Source of the DNA: Amycolatopsis sp. FBCC-B4732
GTDB taxonomy: Bacteria; Actinomycetota; Actinomycetes; Mycobacteriales; Pseudonocardiaceae
NCBI RefSeq assembly: GCF_023008405.1
Contig: NZ_CP095376.1
Coordinates: forward strand, 7,048,501-7,112,500
Reading direction: 5' to 3'
DNA length: 64,000 nt
Part shown: positions 7,404-16,440 of the stretch, one piece after another
How positions within the stretch are numbered: position 1 is the stretch's first letter
How the letters are laid out: the number at the start of each line of letters is the position of its first letter
Position numbers and translations under genes: made by a program
The notes under the pieces: model-generated
What the model was told of the DNA's origin: nothing
The model's input: the letters and a program-made list of their open reading frames with translations, nothing else
Database searches by the model: none

Positions 7404-8782
7404 CAGGCGGGCTCGCCCACCACGACGTCGCCGAGCGCGAGGAGCTTGCTCTCCAGCACCGCCGCGTCGCCGACCACCACGCCGGTGAACCGCTTGGGGG
7501 CGAAGAACTTCAGTGCCGCTTCGGCCACCTCCTCGGCCGTCACCGCCGCCACCCGCGCCGGGTGCTCGTTCAGCCACTCCAGTCCCAGCCCGGTCGAAGC
7601 CAGCGCGAGCACCTGCCCGGCCAGCCCGGACTGCGACGACGTCGACGTCAGGAGCGAGCCGATCGCGTACTGCCGCACCGATTCCAGCTCGTCGCCGGCC
7701 GGCGGGACCTGGCCGAGGCGGCCCAGCTCGTAGCGGGTCTCCAGCAGCGCCGGGGCGGTCGCGTCGGTCGCGGTGTCCGCGTCGACGTTGACCACCGCGG
7801 TGCCGTCGGTGAACTCGAAGCCCGAGTGCGCGGAGTAGGTGTACCCCTTGTTCTCGCGGATGTTCTCCACCAGCCGCGACGAGAAGTACCCGCCGTAGGC
7901 CAGGTTCGCCAGCTGCAGCGCCGCGTAACCCGGGTCGGTGCGCGGGACCGTCTGCGCCGAAAGCCGGATCTGCGACTGGACGGCGCCGGCGCGCGGCACC
8001 AGCAGCACGTTCGGCCCGGTCAGGTCCGGCAGCGCCGGGAGCCGGACGGCGGCGCGGTCGGACGCCCAGCCGCCGAGCACCTTCTCCAGGTCACCGATCA
8101 CCGTGGCCGGGTCGAGGTCGCCGACCAGGACCAGCACCGCGCCGCGCGGCAGCACGGACGCCTGGTGCAGCGCGCGGACCTGCTCCGGCGTCACCACCGC
8201 GACGTCTTCGGCCTTGGGGACCTCGCGGGTGGCCGGGTGGTCGCCGTAGCGGTGCTTCTGCAGCGCCTCCCGCGCGATCGTGCGCGGCTGCGTGCGCGAG
8301 ACGGCGATCCGCTCGACGAGCCGCTCCTTCTCGCGGGCGATCTCGTCGTCGGCGTACGTCGCTCCGGTGAGGACGTCGCCGAGCACGTCGAGGAACGTCG
8401 GGAACTTGTCGGCGAGCGCGGATCCGGTCAGCACCAGGCGTTCCGGGTCGACGCCGGCGCCGATGTCGCCGCCGATCAGCGCCAGCTCGGCGTCGATCTC
8501 GATGCGGTTGCGCCGGGCGGTGCCGGTGAGGATCGTCTCCGCGAGCACCTCGGCGGTCGCCGGGTGCAGCGCGTCGTCGCCCGCGAACGGGATCCACAGC
8601 CGCGCCTCGACCATCGGCACGGTCGCCTTGCGCACGGCCACCACGCGCAGGCCGTTGCTCAGCTCGGTGTCCACATGGGACAGGTCGGCGGCGGCGCGCT
8701 GCGCGCCGAGCGGGGGCAGCGGGCGGGGACCCTGCGCGGTGCGGCCGATCTCCTCCGCGCTGCGGTGCGTTGCCGAAGTCAC
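7403..8782 (-). CDS. M16 family peptidase-like subunit lacking the zinc motif
   Basis: This 459-residue protein has the two-lobed M16 fold, and the late NKGYTYSAHSGFE segment is the R/Y substrate-recognition element of processing peptidases. Where HxxEH should lie (about residues 70-75) the sequence reads AEVLAETIL, so it cannot bind catalytic zinc. It overlaps the catalytic subunit gene upstream by four bases (GTGA), so the two probably form a heterodimer like mitochondrial processing peptidase or Sphingomonas M16B pairs. The GTG start is set by that overlap. The substrate is unknown. Confidence 0.85.
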   Translation of the reverse strand: MTSATHRSAEEIGRTAQGPRPLPPLGAQRAAADLSHVDTELSNGLRVVAVRKATVPMVEARLWIPFAGDDALHPATAEVLAETILTGTARRNRIEIDAELALIGGDIGAGVDPERLVLTGSALADKFPTFLDVLGDVLTGATYADDEIAREKERLVERIAVSRTQPRTIAREALQKHRYGDHPATREVPKAEDVAVVTPEQVRALHQASVLPRGAVLVLVGDLDPATVIGDLEKVLGGWASDRAAVRLPALPDLTGPNVLLVPRAGAVQSQIRLSAQTVPRTDPGYAALQLANLAYGGYFSSRLVENIRENKGYTYSAHSGFEFTDGTAVVNVDADTATDATAPALLETRYELGRLGQVPPAGDELESVRQYAIGSLLTSTSSQSGLAGQVLALASTGLGLEWLNEHPARVAAVTAEEVAEAALKFFAPKRFTGVVVGDAAVLESKLLALGDVVVGEPA

Positions 8783-10071
8783 TGCTCGTTGTTCCCTTCC
8801 GAAGCGGGCTTGACCACCAGCACGGCGCGCGCGTCCGGGCGCAGCGCCTTCGCCGCCGCCGAAACGGCTTCCGCGGTGACGGCCGACATCCGGTCCGCCA
8901 GCTTGTACACCAGCGACGCGTCGCCGTAGAGCAGCTCGAACGAGCCGAGCGCCAGGGTCCGGGACACCAGGCGGTCGTGCTCCGAGTGCAGGCTCGCCGT
9001 CCAGCGGGCCGTCACCTTGCGCAGTTCCTGCTCGTCCGGTGGCGTTTCGGCGAGTTTCTCGAGCTCGTCGTCCAGCGCGGCGAGCACGCGCTCGCGGGGC
9101 ACCTCGTGCGGGTGGATGAGGGTGATGGTGAACGTGTCGGGGTCGCGGGCCTCGAACGGGCCGAACAGCCCGGCGCCCGCGCCGATGTCGACGACGAGGG
9201 GCTCGCGGTGCACCAGCCGCTGCTGGAGGCGGGAGCCGTCGCCGTCGGTGAGCACGCCGGCCAGCACGAGGTAGGCCAGGTAGCTGTCGACGTCGTTGAT
9301 CGGGTCCGGCATCCGGTAGCCGATGCCGAGCGCGGGCAGCGGGGCGTGCGGGTCGATCGTCTCGCCCTGCAGCTCGCTGGTCGGCAGCGGCTCGGCGAAC
9401 GACGGGCGCTCCGGCGCGGGCCGGTGCGGGACGTCGCCGAAGTGCTTCCCGATCAGCTCCTTGGCCGCGCCGACCTCGAAGTCGCCGGCCACCGTGAGCA
9501 CGGCGTTCGCCGGCGAGTAGTAGGTGTCGAAGAACGCGGCGCAGTCCTCGACCGTGGCGCTCTCGAGGTCCTCGAAGCCGCCGTAACCGTTGTGCGCGTT
9601 GGGGAACGTCGAGTACAGGACCGGCGGCAGGGTGATCCACGGGAACCCGCCGTAGGGCCGGTTCAGCACGTTCAGCCGGATCTCTTCCTTGACGACGTCG
9701 ATCTGGTTCGCCAGGTTCTCCGCCGTCAGCTTCGGCGCGCGCATCCGGTCGGCTTCGAGGAACAGCGCGCGCTCGAGCGCGGCGCTGGGCAGGACCTCGA
9801 AGTAGTCGGTGTAGTCCGGGTGGGTCGACCCGTTGAACGTGCCACCGCTGGACTGGACGTGGCGGAAGTGCGCGAGCTTCTCGAGGCTTTCGGAGCCCTG
9901 GAACATCAGGTGCTCGAAGAGGTGCGCGAAACCGGTGCGCCCCTCCGGCTCGGAGCGGAAACCCACGTCGTAGTGCACGCTGACGCCGACCACCGGCGCG
10001 GTCGCGTCGGGGGCGAGAACCACCCGCAGACCGTTGTCGAGGGTGTATCGGACGAGCTCGGGATCGGCCAT
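8779..10071 (-). CDS. M16 family zinc metallopeptidase, catalytic subunit
   Basis: This 430-residue protein carries the inverted zinc motif HLFEH at about residue 50, and the distal Glu follows in the ALFLEADRM/VVKEEIRLN region. No signal peptide is seen, so it should be cytoplasmic. It is the first gene of an operon with the inactive partner and nudC. M16 peptidases cleave peptides inside a closed chamber; some actinobacterial members mature ribosomal peptides, but no precursor or biosynthetic gene is visible nearby, so housekeeping peptide turnover is the simpler reading. Confidence 0.9.
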   Translation of the reverse strand: MADPELVRYTLDNGLRVVLAPDATAPVVGVSVHYDVGFRSEPEGRTGFAHLFEHLMFQGSESLEKLAHFRHVQSSGGTFNGSTHPDYTDYFEVLPSAALERALFLEADRMRAPKLTAENLANQIDVVKEEIRLNVLNRPYGGFPWITLPPVLYSTFPNAHNGYGGFEDLESATVEDCAAFFDTYYSPANAVLTVAGDFEVGAAKELIGKHFGDVPHRPAPERPSFAEPLPTSELQGETIDPHAPLPALGIGYRMPDPINDVDSYLAYLVLAGVLTDGDGSRLQQRLVHREPLVVDIGAGAGLFGPFEARDPDTFTITLIHPHEVPRERVLAALDDELEKLAETPPDEQELRKVTARWTASLHSEHDRLVSRTLALGSFELLYGDASLVYKLADRMSAVTAEAVSAAAKALRPDARAVLVVKPASEGNNEQ

Positions 10072-10080
10072 GGCCCCACC

Positions 10081-11691
10081 CTACGACGGCGGAGCGGATT
10101 GCGGCGTCCGGCCTCGTGAGTGGGAAACAGTGTCCTGACCCTGTTTCTCACTCACGAGGGTGCGGAGGTGGGCGCGGCGGGCACCGGCGAACGCGCCCGC
10201 GAGCGCCGCCGCGAAGGATCCGGCCTGGTCAGGGGTGACGTCGCCGGCGTGCCAGTACACCGGCGGCGGGTGCGGGAGCGCCGCGAAGGCGGCCACCCAC
10301 GGCGCCAGTTCGCCCAGAGCTGACGCGTACGGGAGGCCGCGCGAGAAGACGAGTTCGCGCTCGGGCTTCGTGAGGTCCTTCGGCTTGGCCGACGCCAGCG
10401 CTTCGGCGACGCCGCGCAGGCGCCGGGCCACGTCGGTGCCCGCCCGCCGCCGCGCGGGCAGCGCCGCCGACGTCACGACGGCGGTGGCCCCGGCCAGGGC
10501 GAGGATGACGCCGAGCTGGGCGTAGCCGGCGGTCAGCGCCAGCAGCACGGTGAGGAACACGCCGTAGACCACGATCCGGCTCCCCGCCCGGCCGAGGCGC
10601 CGGGGTTCCGGGGCGAACCAGCCGCGGCGGACGAGGTCGGCGAGCAGTTCGCGGTCGACGTCGAGGTGACGCCGGCGCAGTTCGGCGACGGTCCCCGCGT
10701 CCTCGGCGGCTTCGAAGACGGCACGTTCGAAGGCGGTCAGGTGCTCGTCGGGCGGGTTGCGGCGGGTCAGCCGCCAGTCGCCGTCCTCGGCGCTCACCCA
10801 CAGGTAGTTGCGGACGGCCAGGTCGAGCACGGTCGCGGCGACGTCGGCGGGCCCGGTGCGCCCGTGCAGCAGGAGGCCGGTGTGGCCCGGCAGCACACCT
10901 TCCGGCGACTCGAACTCGCCCCCCGCCGTCACTTTCACGTGAAAGTGCCCACCTGGGGGCCGCACTTTCACGTGAAAGTGCCGCCGGGCGCCCCAGACCA
11001 GGGTGGCGGCCAGCAGCAGGAGCGCGGCGAAGCCGGCCCAGGCCCAGCCGACCGGGGCGGTGAGCACGAACGCGCCGGCGATCGTCTTGGCCGGGACCAC
11101 GACGGCGTTGGCCGGCACGGTGCCCGCGGGCAGCTCGACGGTCGCCGTCATCCGCGCGCCCGCGGCCAGGTTCTGCTGGCTGAACCGGGTCAGCCCGGCG
11201 TGGTCGATCTGCGCGGCACCGCACGAGAAGTCGGAGTCCGGCGGCCCGGCGAGGCAGTCCACGGCGGTCGGGATCTTCGGCGCGGCGAAGGAGGCGCGGA
11301 GGAACTTCAGCTCGGTGCTCCAGCCGCCGGCCAGCTCCCAGGTGACCCGGTCGCCGGCCACCGCACCGTCCACTGTGTACCGGACGATCGAGGTGCCGGC
11401 GGTGAGGTGGACGGTGAAGGCGTCCTGGTCGACGCTCGCCGTCCCGCTGCCTTCGAGGACGACGTCGCGGACCCGGTAGAGCCGGTCCCGGTGGTGGGGC
11501 GCGGCGACGCGCAGCGCGACCCGGCGGTCCATCGTGACGCCGGTGGGCACGGAGATCGCTTCGGCGACCGACAACGAGCCGTCGTGCTCCAGCTTGAGCT
11601 GGAGCACGGCGCTCTGCGGCAGGGCGGGCAGCGGTGGCTGGCCGACCGGCGCCGCGGTGAGGAAGAGCGCGAGCGCGGCCGCGGCGAGCAC
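10081..11691 (-). CDS. DUF2207 domain membrane protein (downstream copy)
   Basis: This protein of about 536 residues has an N-terminal hydrophobic export segment, an extracellular DUF2207 domain (DGSLSVAEAISVP; about residues 30-200), membrane segments near residues 215-235 and 355-395, and a C-terminal cytoplasmic part. The GTG at 11691 starts two bases after the stop of its paralogue; no better start is in frame. Two palindromes inside the gene encode a repeated HFHVKV peptide just after the first internal membrane segment, and a third palindrome encodes most of the last 20 residues. The function of the family is unknown, and Streptomyces and Amycolatopsis often carry such pairs. Confidence 0.78.
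   Translation of the reverse strand: MLAAAALALFLTAAPVGQPPLPALPQSAVLQLKLEHDGSLSVAEAISVPTGVTMDRRVALRVAAPHHRDRLYRVRDVVLEGSGTASVDQDAFTVHLTAGTSIVRYTVDGAVAGDRVTWELAGGWSTELKFLRASFAAPKIPTAVDCLAGPPDSDFSCGAAQIDHAGLTRFSQQNLAAGARMTATVELPAGTVPANAVVVPAKTIAGAFVLTAPVGWAWAGFAALLLLAATLVWGARRHFHVKVRPPGGHFHVKVTAGGEFESPEGVLPGHTGLLLHGRTGPADVAATVLDLAVRNYLWVSAEDGDWRLTRRNPPDEHLTAFERAVFEAAEDAGTVAELRRRHLDVDRELLADLVRRGWFAPEPRRLGRAGSRIVVYGVFLTVLLALTAGYAQLGVILALAGATAVVTSAALPARRRAGTDVARRLRGVAEALASAKPKDLTKPERELVFSRGLPYASALGELAPWVAAFAALPHPPPVYWHAGDVTPDQAGSFAAALAGAFAGARRAHLRTLVSEKQGQDTVSHSRGRTPQSAPPS
10112..10159. repeat. Palindromic element inside the 3' end of the DUF2207 gene
   Basis: Two 19-base arms (CCTCGTGAGTGGGAAACAG and its complement with one G.T pair) flank a 10-base loop. 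The element lies within the coding sequence, 31 bases before the stop, and encodes the tail VSEKQGQDTVSHSRG. It resembles the palindromes elsewhere in the window and may also act as a terminator. Confidence 0.7.
10930..10981. repeat. Twin copies of an 18-20 bp perfect palindrome in coding DNA
   Basis: CACTTTCACGTGAAAGTG occurs at 10930-10947 and again, inside GCACTTTCACGTGAAAGTGC, at 10962-10981. Both are read in frame as HFHVKV by the DUF2207 gene. The same 20-mer flanks a hairpin at 31647-31705. Confidence 0.9.
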
Positions 11692-11693
11692 GG

Positions 11694-13436
11694 TCAGCGG
11701 GCGGTGCGGCCGGACGCGGTGAGCAGCCCGTCGAGCGCGGTCAGGAACGACGGGAAGTGCGCGCCGAACCGCCGCAGGTCGGGGTCGGCCTCCATGCCGC
11801 CGTACCAGTACAGCCCGGCCGAACCGTCCGCTGCCGGGTTCAGCCCGGCGAACGCGCCGAGCCAGCGTTCGGTGTCGCCGAGCACCACGGCGTAGGGCAG
11901 CGACCGGGAGAACACCAGCTCGCGATCGGCGGGCGGGATGTCCTCGGCCTTGGCGGTGTGCAGGTAGTCGAGCAGGCCGCGGACCTGACCGGCCAGCGCC
12001 CGGCCGCGCGCGGTGCGGGTCGGCAGCAGCGCGGCCGCCGCGACGACGCCGAGCCCGGCCAGCGCGACGGCGACGCCCAGCAGCGCGTCCCCGACGGTGA
12101 AGGTGAGGACCGCGGTGGCGGCGAGCCCGAGCGCGAAGATCCCGGCTCCGAGCCAGGTCAGCCGTCCGCGCGCGCTGCCGGGACGCCGGGAGAACCAGCG
12201 CTTGGTGACGACGTCGGCGTACATCGCGTCGCTGATGCGGCGCAGGTCGAGCCCGCCGCGGGCGCGCAGCTGCGACACCAGGACGGTGTCGGTGCCCTCG
12301 GGCAGCAGGGTTTCGTAGACGGCGCGCTCGAAGTCGTGGAGGTGCTCGTCCGGCGGGTTGCGGCGGGAGATCTGCCAGTCCGGTCCGTGGGGGCCGGGGA
12401 TTTCGGCCAGCCAGAGGTAGTTGCGGACGGCGAGGTCGACCACGGTGGCGCTGATGTCGACGACGTCGACGGTCTCGTCGACGACCGTGCCGACCTGGCC
12501 CGGCAGCACGCCGTCCGGACTGGCGAAGAAGACGCGGTCGCCGTCGCGGAGGAGGACCTCGACCGGGCCGGTGGCGGTGCGCAGCGCACCGGCGTCCTGC
12601 TTGCGCCGCCGCCACACGAAGATCCCGGCGGCGACGAGGAGGACGAGCAGGACAGCGAAGACGGCACCGGTCAGCGGGGTCAGCGCGAAGGCGTTGGCGA
12701 GCAGGCCGATATCGGCGAACTTCGCGGTGGCCGGCGCGGTGCCGGCGGGCAGCCCGACGAGCAGGTCGACGCGGTCACCGGGCCGGACGTCGTTCTGTTC
12801 GAGGCGCACGACGCCGGTGTGGTCTAGCTCGGCGAGGGTGCAGCGCTGGCTCGAGCCGACGGGGCCGGCGAAGCAGTCCACCGGGGACAATTCCGGCGAG
12901 GGCGCGAGGAAGGACGCGGTGAGCTTGGTCAGCGGGGTGTCGAAACCGCTCGCGACCTGCCACCGCGCCTGCTGGCGGCCACCCTGGTCGGCGATCGCGC
13001 CGTCGACGAGGTAGGTGACGGTGCCGGTGCCCCCGGTGAAGGTGAGCACGAGCTGGTCACCGGTGAGCTGGCTGCTCGCGGCGCCTTCGGCCTTGACGTC
13101 GCGGACGGCGAAGACGCGGTCCTGGTCGTCGCTCGCGGGCACGCGCAACGGGACGCGGGAGGTGAGCTGCTTGCCGCCGGGGACGGTGACCTTTTCGGTG
13201 ACGGAGAGGGAGCCGTCGCGGAGCACCTTGAGGGCGACGTCGGCGACCGGGCCGTCCGGTGGCTGGAGGTTCTGGCCGTTTTCGCCGTTTTCGCCGTTGA
13301 GCTGCTGGGGTTTGGGCACCAGGTCACTCGGCTGGTTGGGCAGGCTGGGCCCGGCGTTCTGCGCGGCCGCGCTCCCGGCGCCGAGTACCCAGGCCACGAC
13401 GACGACCGCGGCCGTGGCCCCCCATTTCATCGACAC
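11694..13436 (-). CDS. DUF2207 domain membrane protein (upstream copy)
   Basis: This 580-residue protein has a clear signal peptide (KWGATAAVVVVAWVLGAGSAAAQ), a Pro/Asn/Gln/Glu linker, and an extracellular DUF2207 domain (DGSLSVTEKVTVP). Membrane segments lie near residues 250-270 and 410-450, and a cytoplasmic C-terminal region includes RARGGLDLRRIS. The GTG at 13436 has AGGG nine bases upstream; an ATG two codons later is the alternative. It is followed with a 2-base gap by its paralogue, indicating tandem duplication and one transcript. The role is unknown; an envelope location is clear. Confidence 0.82.
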   Translation of the reverse strand: MSMKWGATAAVVVVAWVLGAGSAAAQNAGPSLPNQPSDLVPKPQQLNGENGENGQNLQPPDGPVADVALKVLRDGSLSVTEKVTVPGGKQLTSRVPLRVPASDDQDRVFAVRDVKAEGAASSQLTGDQLVLTFTGGTGTVTYLVDGAIADQGGRQQARWQVASGFDTPLTKLTASFLAPSPELSPVDCFAGPVGSSQRCTLAELDHTGVVRLEQNDVRPGDRVDLLVGLPAGTAPATAKFADIGLLANAFALTPLTGAVFAVLLVLLVAAGIFVWRRRKQDAGALRTATGPVEVLLRDGDRVFFASPDGVLPGQVGTVVDETVDVVDISATVVDLAVRNYLWLAEIPGPHGPDWQISRRNPPDEHLHDFERAVYETLLPEGTDTVLVSQLRARGGLDLRRISDAMYADVVTKRWFSRRPGSARGRLTWLGAGIFALGLAATAVLTFTVGDALLGVAVALAGLGVVAAAALLPTRTARGRALAGQVRGLLDYLHTAKAEDIPPADRELVFSRSLPYAVVLGDTERWLGAFAGLNPAADGSAGLYWYGGMEADPDLRRFGAHFPSFLTALDGLLTASGRTAR

Positions 13437-13540
13437 AGCACCACACCCTAGAGCACTCGATCTATGCTGACGCCCGGAACGGCGAGATCACCGCAGGTAC
13501 GCCGCTTCCGACGGGGAAAAGTCTTGGGGGGTTCCACTCG

Positions 13541-15427
13541 ATGACGCACGGCCCGCAGGGTCCTGGTCCGTTCGACCCGCGCCGCCCGCCACCGGGGGCC
13601 CGGCCGTTGCCGCCGCCGGCTGCGAGGCCGTTGCCGCCGGGGAGGCCGGGAGCGGGTGGACAGCCTGGGTCTGGTGGCGCGCCCGGGCAGCCGCCGGCCG
13701 GTGGGCCTGGGCAGCCGCCGCACCCCGGCAACCACCCCGGCGCACCTGGGCAGCGCCCCGGCTCAGCCGGACAGGGCCCGCAGAACCCCGGCTCGGCTGG
13801 GCAGGGCCCGCAGGGCCCCGGCGTACCCGGGCAAGGCCCCGGCGGACCTGGGCACCCGCCGCAGCATCCCGGCAATCCCGGCGTGCCCGGGCAGGGCCCC
13901 GGCTCAGCCGGACCCGAGCACCCGCCGCAGCATTCCGGCAACTCCGGCGCACCTGGGCAGGGCCCCGGCTCAGCCGGACAGGGCCCGCAGAACCCCGGCT
14001 CGGCTGGGCAGGGCCCGCAGGGCCCCGGGCAGCAAACAGCCGGCGCGCCAGGTCATCCGCAGCATCCCGGCAACAACCCCGGCGCACCCGGGCAAGGCCC
14101 GCAGAGCTCAGGCGCACCCGGGCAAGGCCCCGGCGCACCCGGGCAGCGGGCCGCCGGTGCACCAGGCCACCCGCAGCAAGGCCCAGCCGGCACGCCTGGT
14201 CAACCGCCGCGCTATCCCCCGCCGCCGCAAGGGACTGGGCGTCCGCAAAGCACCGCGCCCTACGGGCCGCCGACCGGGCCGAGTCCCGTTCCTCCCTTCG
14301 GGTACCCCGCGCCGCCGCCCGCGCGGAGTCCGCTTCCGCCGCCCGCCGCCGCTCCGGCCGCCTTCGTGCCCGGGTACGCCGCGCCGCCGCCCTACGCTCC
14401 CTACGGCACTCGCTTCGGGCCCTACCCCGCCAAGAAATCCAACACCGGGGTCATCGTCGCCGTCGCGATCTTCGCCATCGTCGCCGTTGCCGGGGGGCTG
14501 GTCGCCGCCGTCGCGCTGATCGGGGGCGGGCACACGCGGCACGTCGCCGACGCCGGGTACTCCAGCACCTACCCGACCAGCACCGAGGAAACCACCGAGA
14601 CGACCGAAACCACCACGTCGTCGTCCTCGACCACCGAGGCAACGACCCGGACCTCCGCGCGCGAGACGCCGACGTCGCAACCGCCGGCCGGCCCCCGCTC
14701 GGTGGTCGCCACCGGGAACAACCCGCTGTTCGGCAGCGCGAACTACGGGCTGCAGAACGTCTCGTGCTCGCTGAGCCGCTGGGCGACCGACCAGAACAGC
14801 GCCACGAAGTTCTTCCAGTCGGCCATCACGTGTCTCGACGCGATGTGGTCGCGCATGCTCGGCGGCGTCGACCTGCCGTTCGAATCGCCGAACCTGGCCG
14901 TGCCGCGGTCGCTTTCCGAGTCCTCGACGCCGTGCGGCAGCGGGGGCACGACCACCGGCGTCACGCCGTTCTACTGCCCGAGCAACAACACCATCTACAT
15001 GCCGATGGACAGGATCGAGATCGACGTCTGGGGCAACCACCCGGGCCCGTACCTCTCGATCCTGGCCCACGAATACGGCCACCACGTGCAGAACATGGCC
15101 GGCATCTCGGAGGCGTACGGCAACCAGCGCTACGACGCCGGCGCCGACTCGGCGGCGGGCCTGGAGCTGTCGCGGCGGATGGAACTCGAGGCGCAGTGCT
15201 TCTCCGGCATGTTCCTCGGCTCGGCGTCGGTCTCCGGCGGCTCGGTCGACAAGAAGATCTACAACGAGGCCTGGAACGCCCAGGACCGCGGCGACGACTA
15301 CGCCCGCAACGGCAAGCGCGACCACGGCAGCGCCAAGCACAACATCTCCTGGTGGCAGCACGGCGCGACGACCAACCGCAACCAGCAGTGCAACACGTGG
15401 CTCGCGTCGTCGGGAGACGTTTCCTGA
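13541..15427 (+). CDS. Membrane-anchored neutral zinc metallopeptidase with Pro/Gly/Gln-rich N-terminus
   Basis: This 628-residue protein has three parts: a cytoplasmic low-complexity region (about 1-300) built of GQGPGSAGQ-like repeats, one membrane helix (TGVIVAVAIFAIVAVAGGL), and a Thr/Ser linker leading to an extracellular zinc peptidase domain (about 400-628). The HEYGHH motif sits near residue 510, and paired Cys residues suggest disulfides. It belongs to the YpfJ-like putative neutral zinc metallopeptidase family. GGGGG lies about eight bases before the ATG. A shorter paralogue is at 24622. The N-terminal repeats differ in number from typical homologues and look recently expanded. Confidence 0.87.
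   Translation: MTHGPQGPGPFDPRRPPPGARPLPPPAARPLPPGRPGAGGQPGSGGAPGQPPAGGPGQPPHPGNHPGAPGQRPGSAGQGPQNPGSAGQGPQGPGVPGQGPGGPGHPPQHPGNPGVPGQGPGSAGPEHPPQHSGNSGAPGQGPGSAGQGPQNPGSAGQGPQGPGQQTAGAPGHPQHPGNNPGAPGQGPQSSGAPGQGPGAPGQRAAGAPGHPQQGPAGTPGQPPRYPPPPQGTGRPQSTAPYGPPTGPSPVPPFGYPAPPPARSPLPPPAAAPAAFVPGYAAPPPYAPYGTRFGPYPAKKSNTGVIVAVAIFAIVAVAGGLVAAVALIGGGHTRHVADAGYSSTYPTSTEETTETTETTTSSSSTTEATTRTSARETPTSQPPAGPRSVVATGNNPLFGSANYGLQNVSCSLSRWATDQNSATKFFQSAITCLDAMWSRMLGGVDLPFESPNLAVPRSLSESSTPCGSGGTTTGVTPFYCPSNNTIYMPMDRIEIDVWGNHPGPYLSILAHEYGHHVQNMAGISEAYGNQRYDAGADSAAGLELSRRMELEAQCFSGMFLGSASVSGGSVDKKIYNEAWNAQDRGDDYARNGKRDHGSAKHNISWWQHGATTNRNQQCNTWLASSGDVS
13755..14028 (+). repeat. Direct repeats in the low-complexity coding region
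   Basis: A 67-bp block at 13755-13821 is repeated without a change at 13962-14028, 207 bp apart, with shorter GGCCCGCAG-type units around it. The identity at DNA level points to recent slippage or unequal crossing-over in the Pro/Gly/Gln segment of the zinc peptidase gene. Confidence 0.85.
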
Positions 15428-15471
15428 GCCGGTGACCGATTTCCGCGCCGTGTTCGAACGAGCTTGAACCC

Positions 15472-16407
15472 TCAGCTCGGCGGCGTGAACGGGTTGGCGG
15501 GCAGCCCGGACGGCGGCGTGTCCGCGTCAGCCGAGGACGCGGGCGCGGGCGCCGGCCAAGGCGCCGGCGCGAACCCCGGCCCCGTCGCGGCGGACGGCGT
15601 CCCGTACCCCTGGCCCCGCGCCGCCTGCACGCGGGCCGTGTACGCCTGGACCGCGCGGGCGTGGTCGCGGTTGCGCCGCTCCGCCAGCACCGCCGCCAGG
15701 AACGCCCACGCCGGCACCCCGGGCGGCACCGGCGTCCCCAAGGCCTCGCTCACCTGCCGCGCGAGGCCCCAGCCCAGCGCTTGCGCCGCTTCCGGGCGGA
15801 GCTGGGCGAAGCGGGTCAGGAACTGGCGGCTCGCCAGGGCGAGGTCGTCCGGGAGCCGCGTCAGGTCGAGGTGGGCCGCCCAGCCTTCGAGGCCCGGGGG
15901 CATCGCCATCGCCGGGTGGCCGGTCGTTTCGGGGACGCGCTCGCGGACCACCAGCGTCCCGGCCAGGAAGTCGCCCACCCGGCGGCCGTCGGACGAGCAG
16001 AGCGACACGATCACCGCGACCGCGCCGAACAGGCCGAGCGTCCAGAAGTCGACGACGAAGCCGGCCAGCCCGCGGACCAGGGCGTGCCGGAAGCGGATCG
16101 GGCCGCCGTCGACGCGGACCACGCGCAGGCCGACCGCCATCTTGCCGAGCGAGCGGCCGCGCGAGAGCGTCTCGGCCAGCACCGGGTAGCCGACCAGGAT
16201 CAGCACCACGATGACCAGGATCAGCGTCACCGCGAGGGCTTCGTCCTCGCCCGGCACCGTCAGCGTGAGCACGATGAACGCGGCCAGCAGCAGCGCGAAC
16301 TGGATGAGGACGTCGAGCGCCATCGCCAGCGCCCGGCTGGCGAGCTTGGCGACGCGCAGGTCCAGGACGACGGCTTCGCCGGTGACCAGCTCGGATTCCT
16401 CGTGCAC
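15472..16407 (-). CDS. RDD family membrane protein
   Basis: This 311-residue protein has an RDD domain (SRALAMALDVLIQ near residue 22, three to four membrane segments up to about residue 170) and a soluble C-terminal region rich in Ala/Arg, ending in a Pro/Ala tail. The GTG start at 16407 leaves 33 bases to the divergent SpoIIM-like gene. RDD proteins commonly sit with SpoIIM-like, DUF58, MoxR and DUF4129 genes in actinobacteria, as here. Some RDD proteins transport ions or compatible solutes; no specific role can be read from this one. Confidence 0.83.
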   Translation of the reverse strand: MHEESELVTGEAVVLDLRVAKLASRALAMALDVLIQFALLLAAFIVLTLTVPGEDEALAVTLILVIVVLILVGYPVLAETLSRGRSLGKMAVGLRVVRVDGGPIRFRHALVRGLAGFVVDFWTLGLFGAVAVIVSLCSSDGRRVGDFLAGTLVVRERVPETTGHPAMAMPPGLEGWAAHLDLTRLPDDLALASRQFLTRFAQLRPEAAQALGWGLARQVSEALGTPVPPGVPAWAFLAAVLAERRNRDHARAVQAYTARVQAARGQGYGTPSAATGPGFAPAPWPAPAPASSADADTPPSGLPANPFTPPS

Positions 16408-16440
16408 GCGGCCCAGCGTATCGACGGATAGGGTGACGGC

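Noticed and set aside
7403..10071. RiPP maturation protease pair
   Set aside because: M16 pairs serve some peptide clusters, but no precursor, radical-SAM or cyclodehydratase gene is within reach; a housekeeping role is simpler.
13755..14028. CRISPR-like regular repeats
   Set aside because: They are in-frame codons for Gly/Pro/Gln repeats of a peptidase, with unequal spacers and no cas genes.
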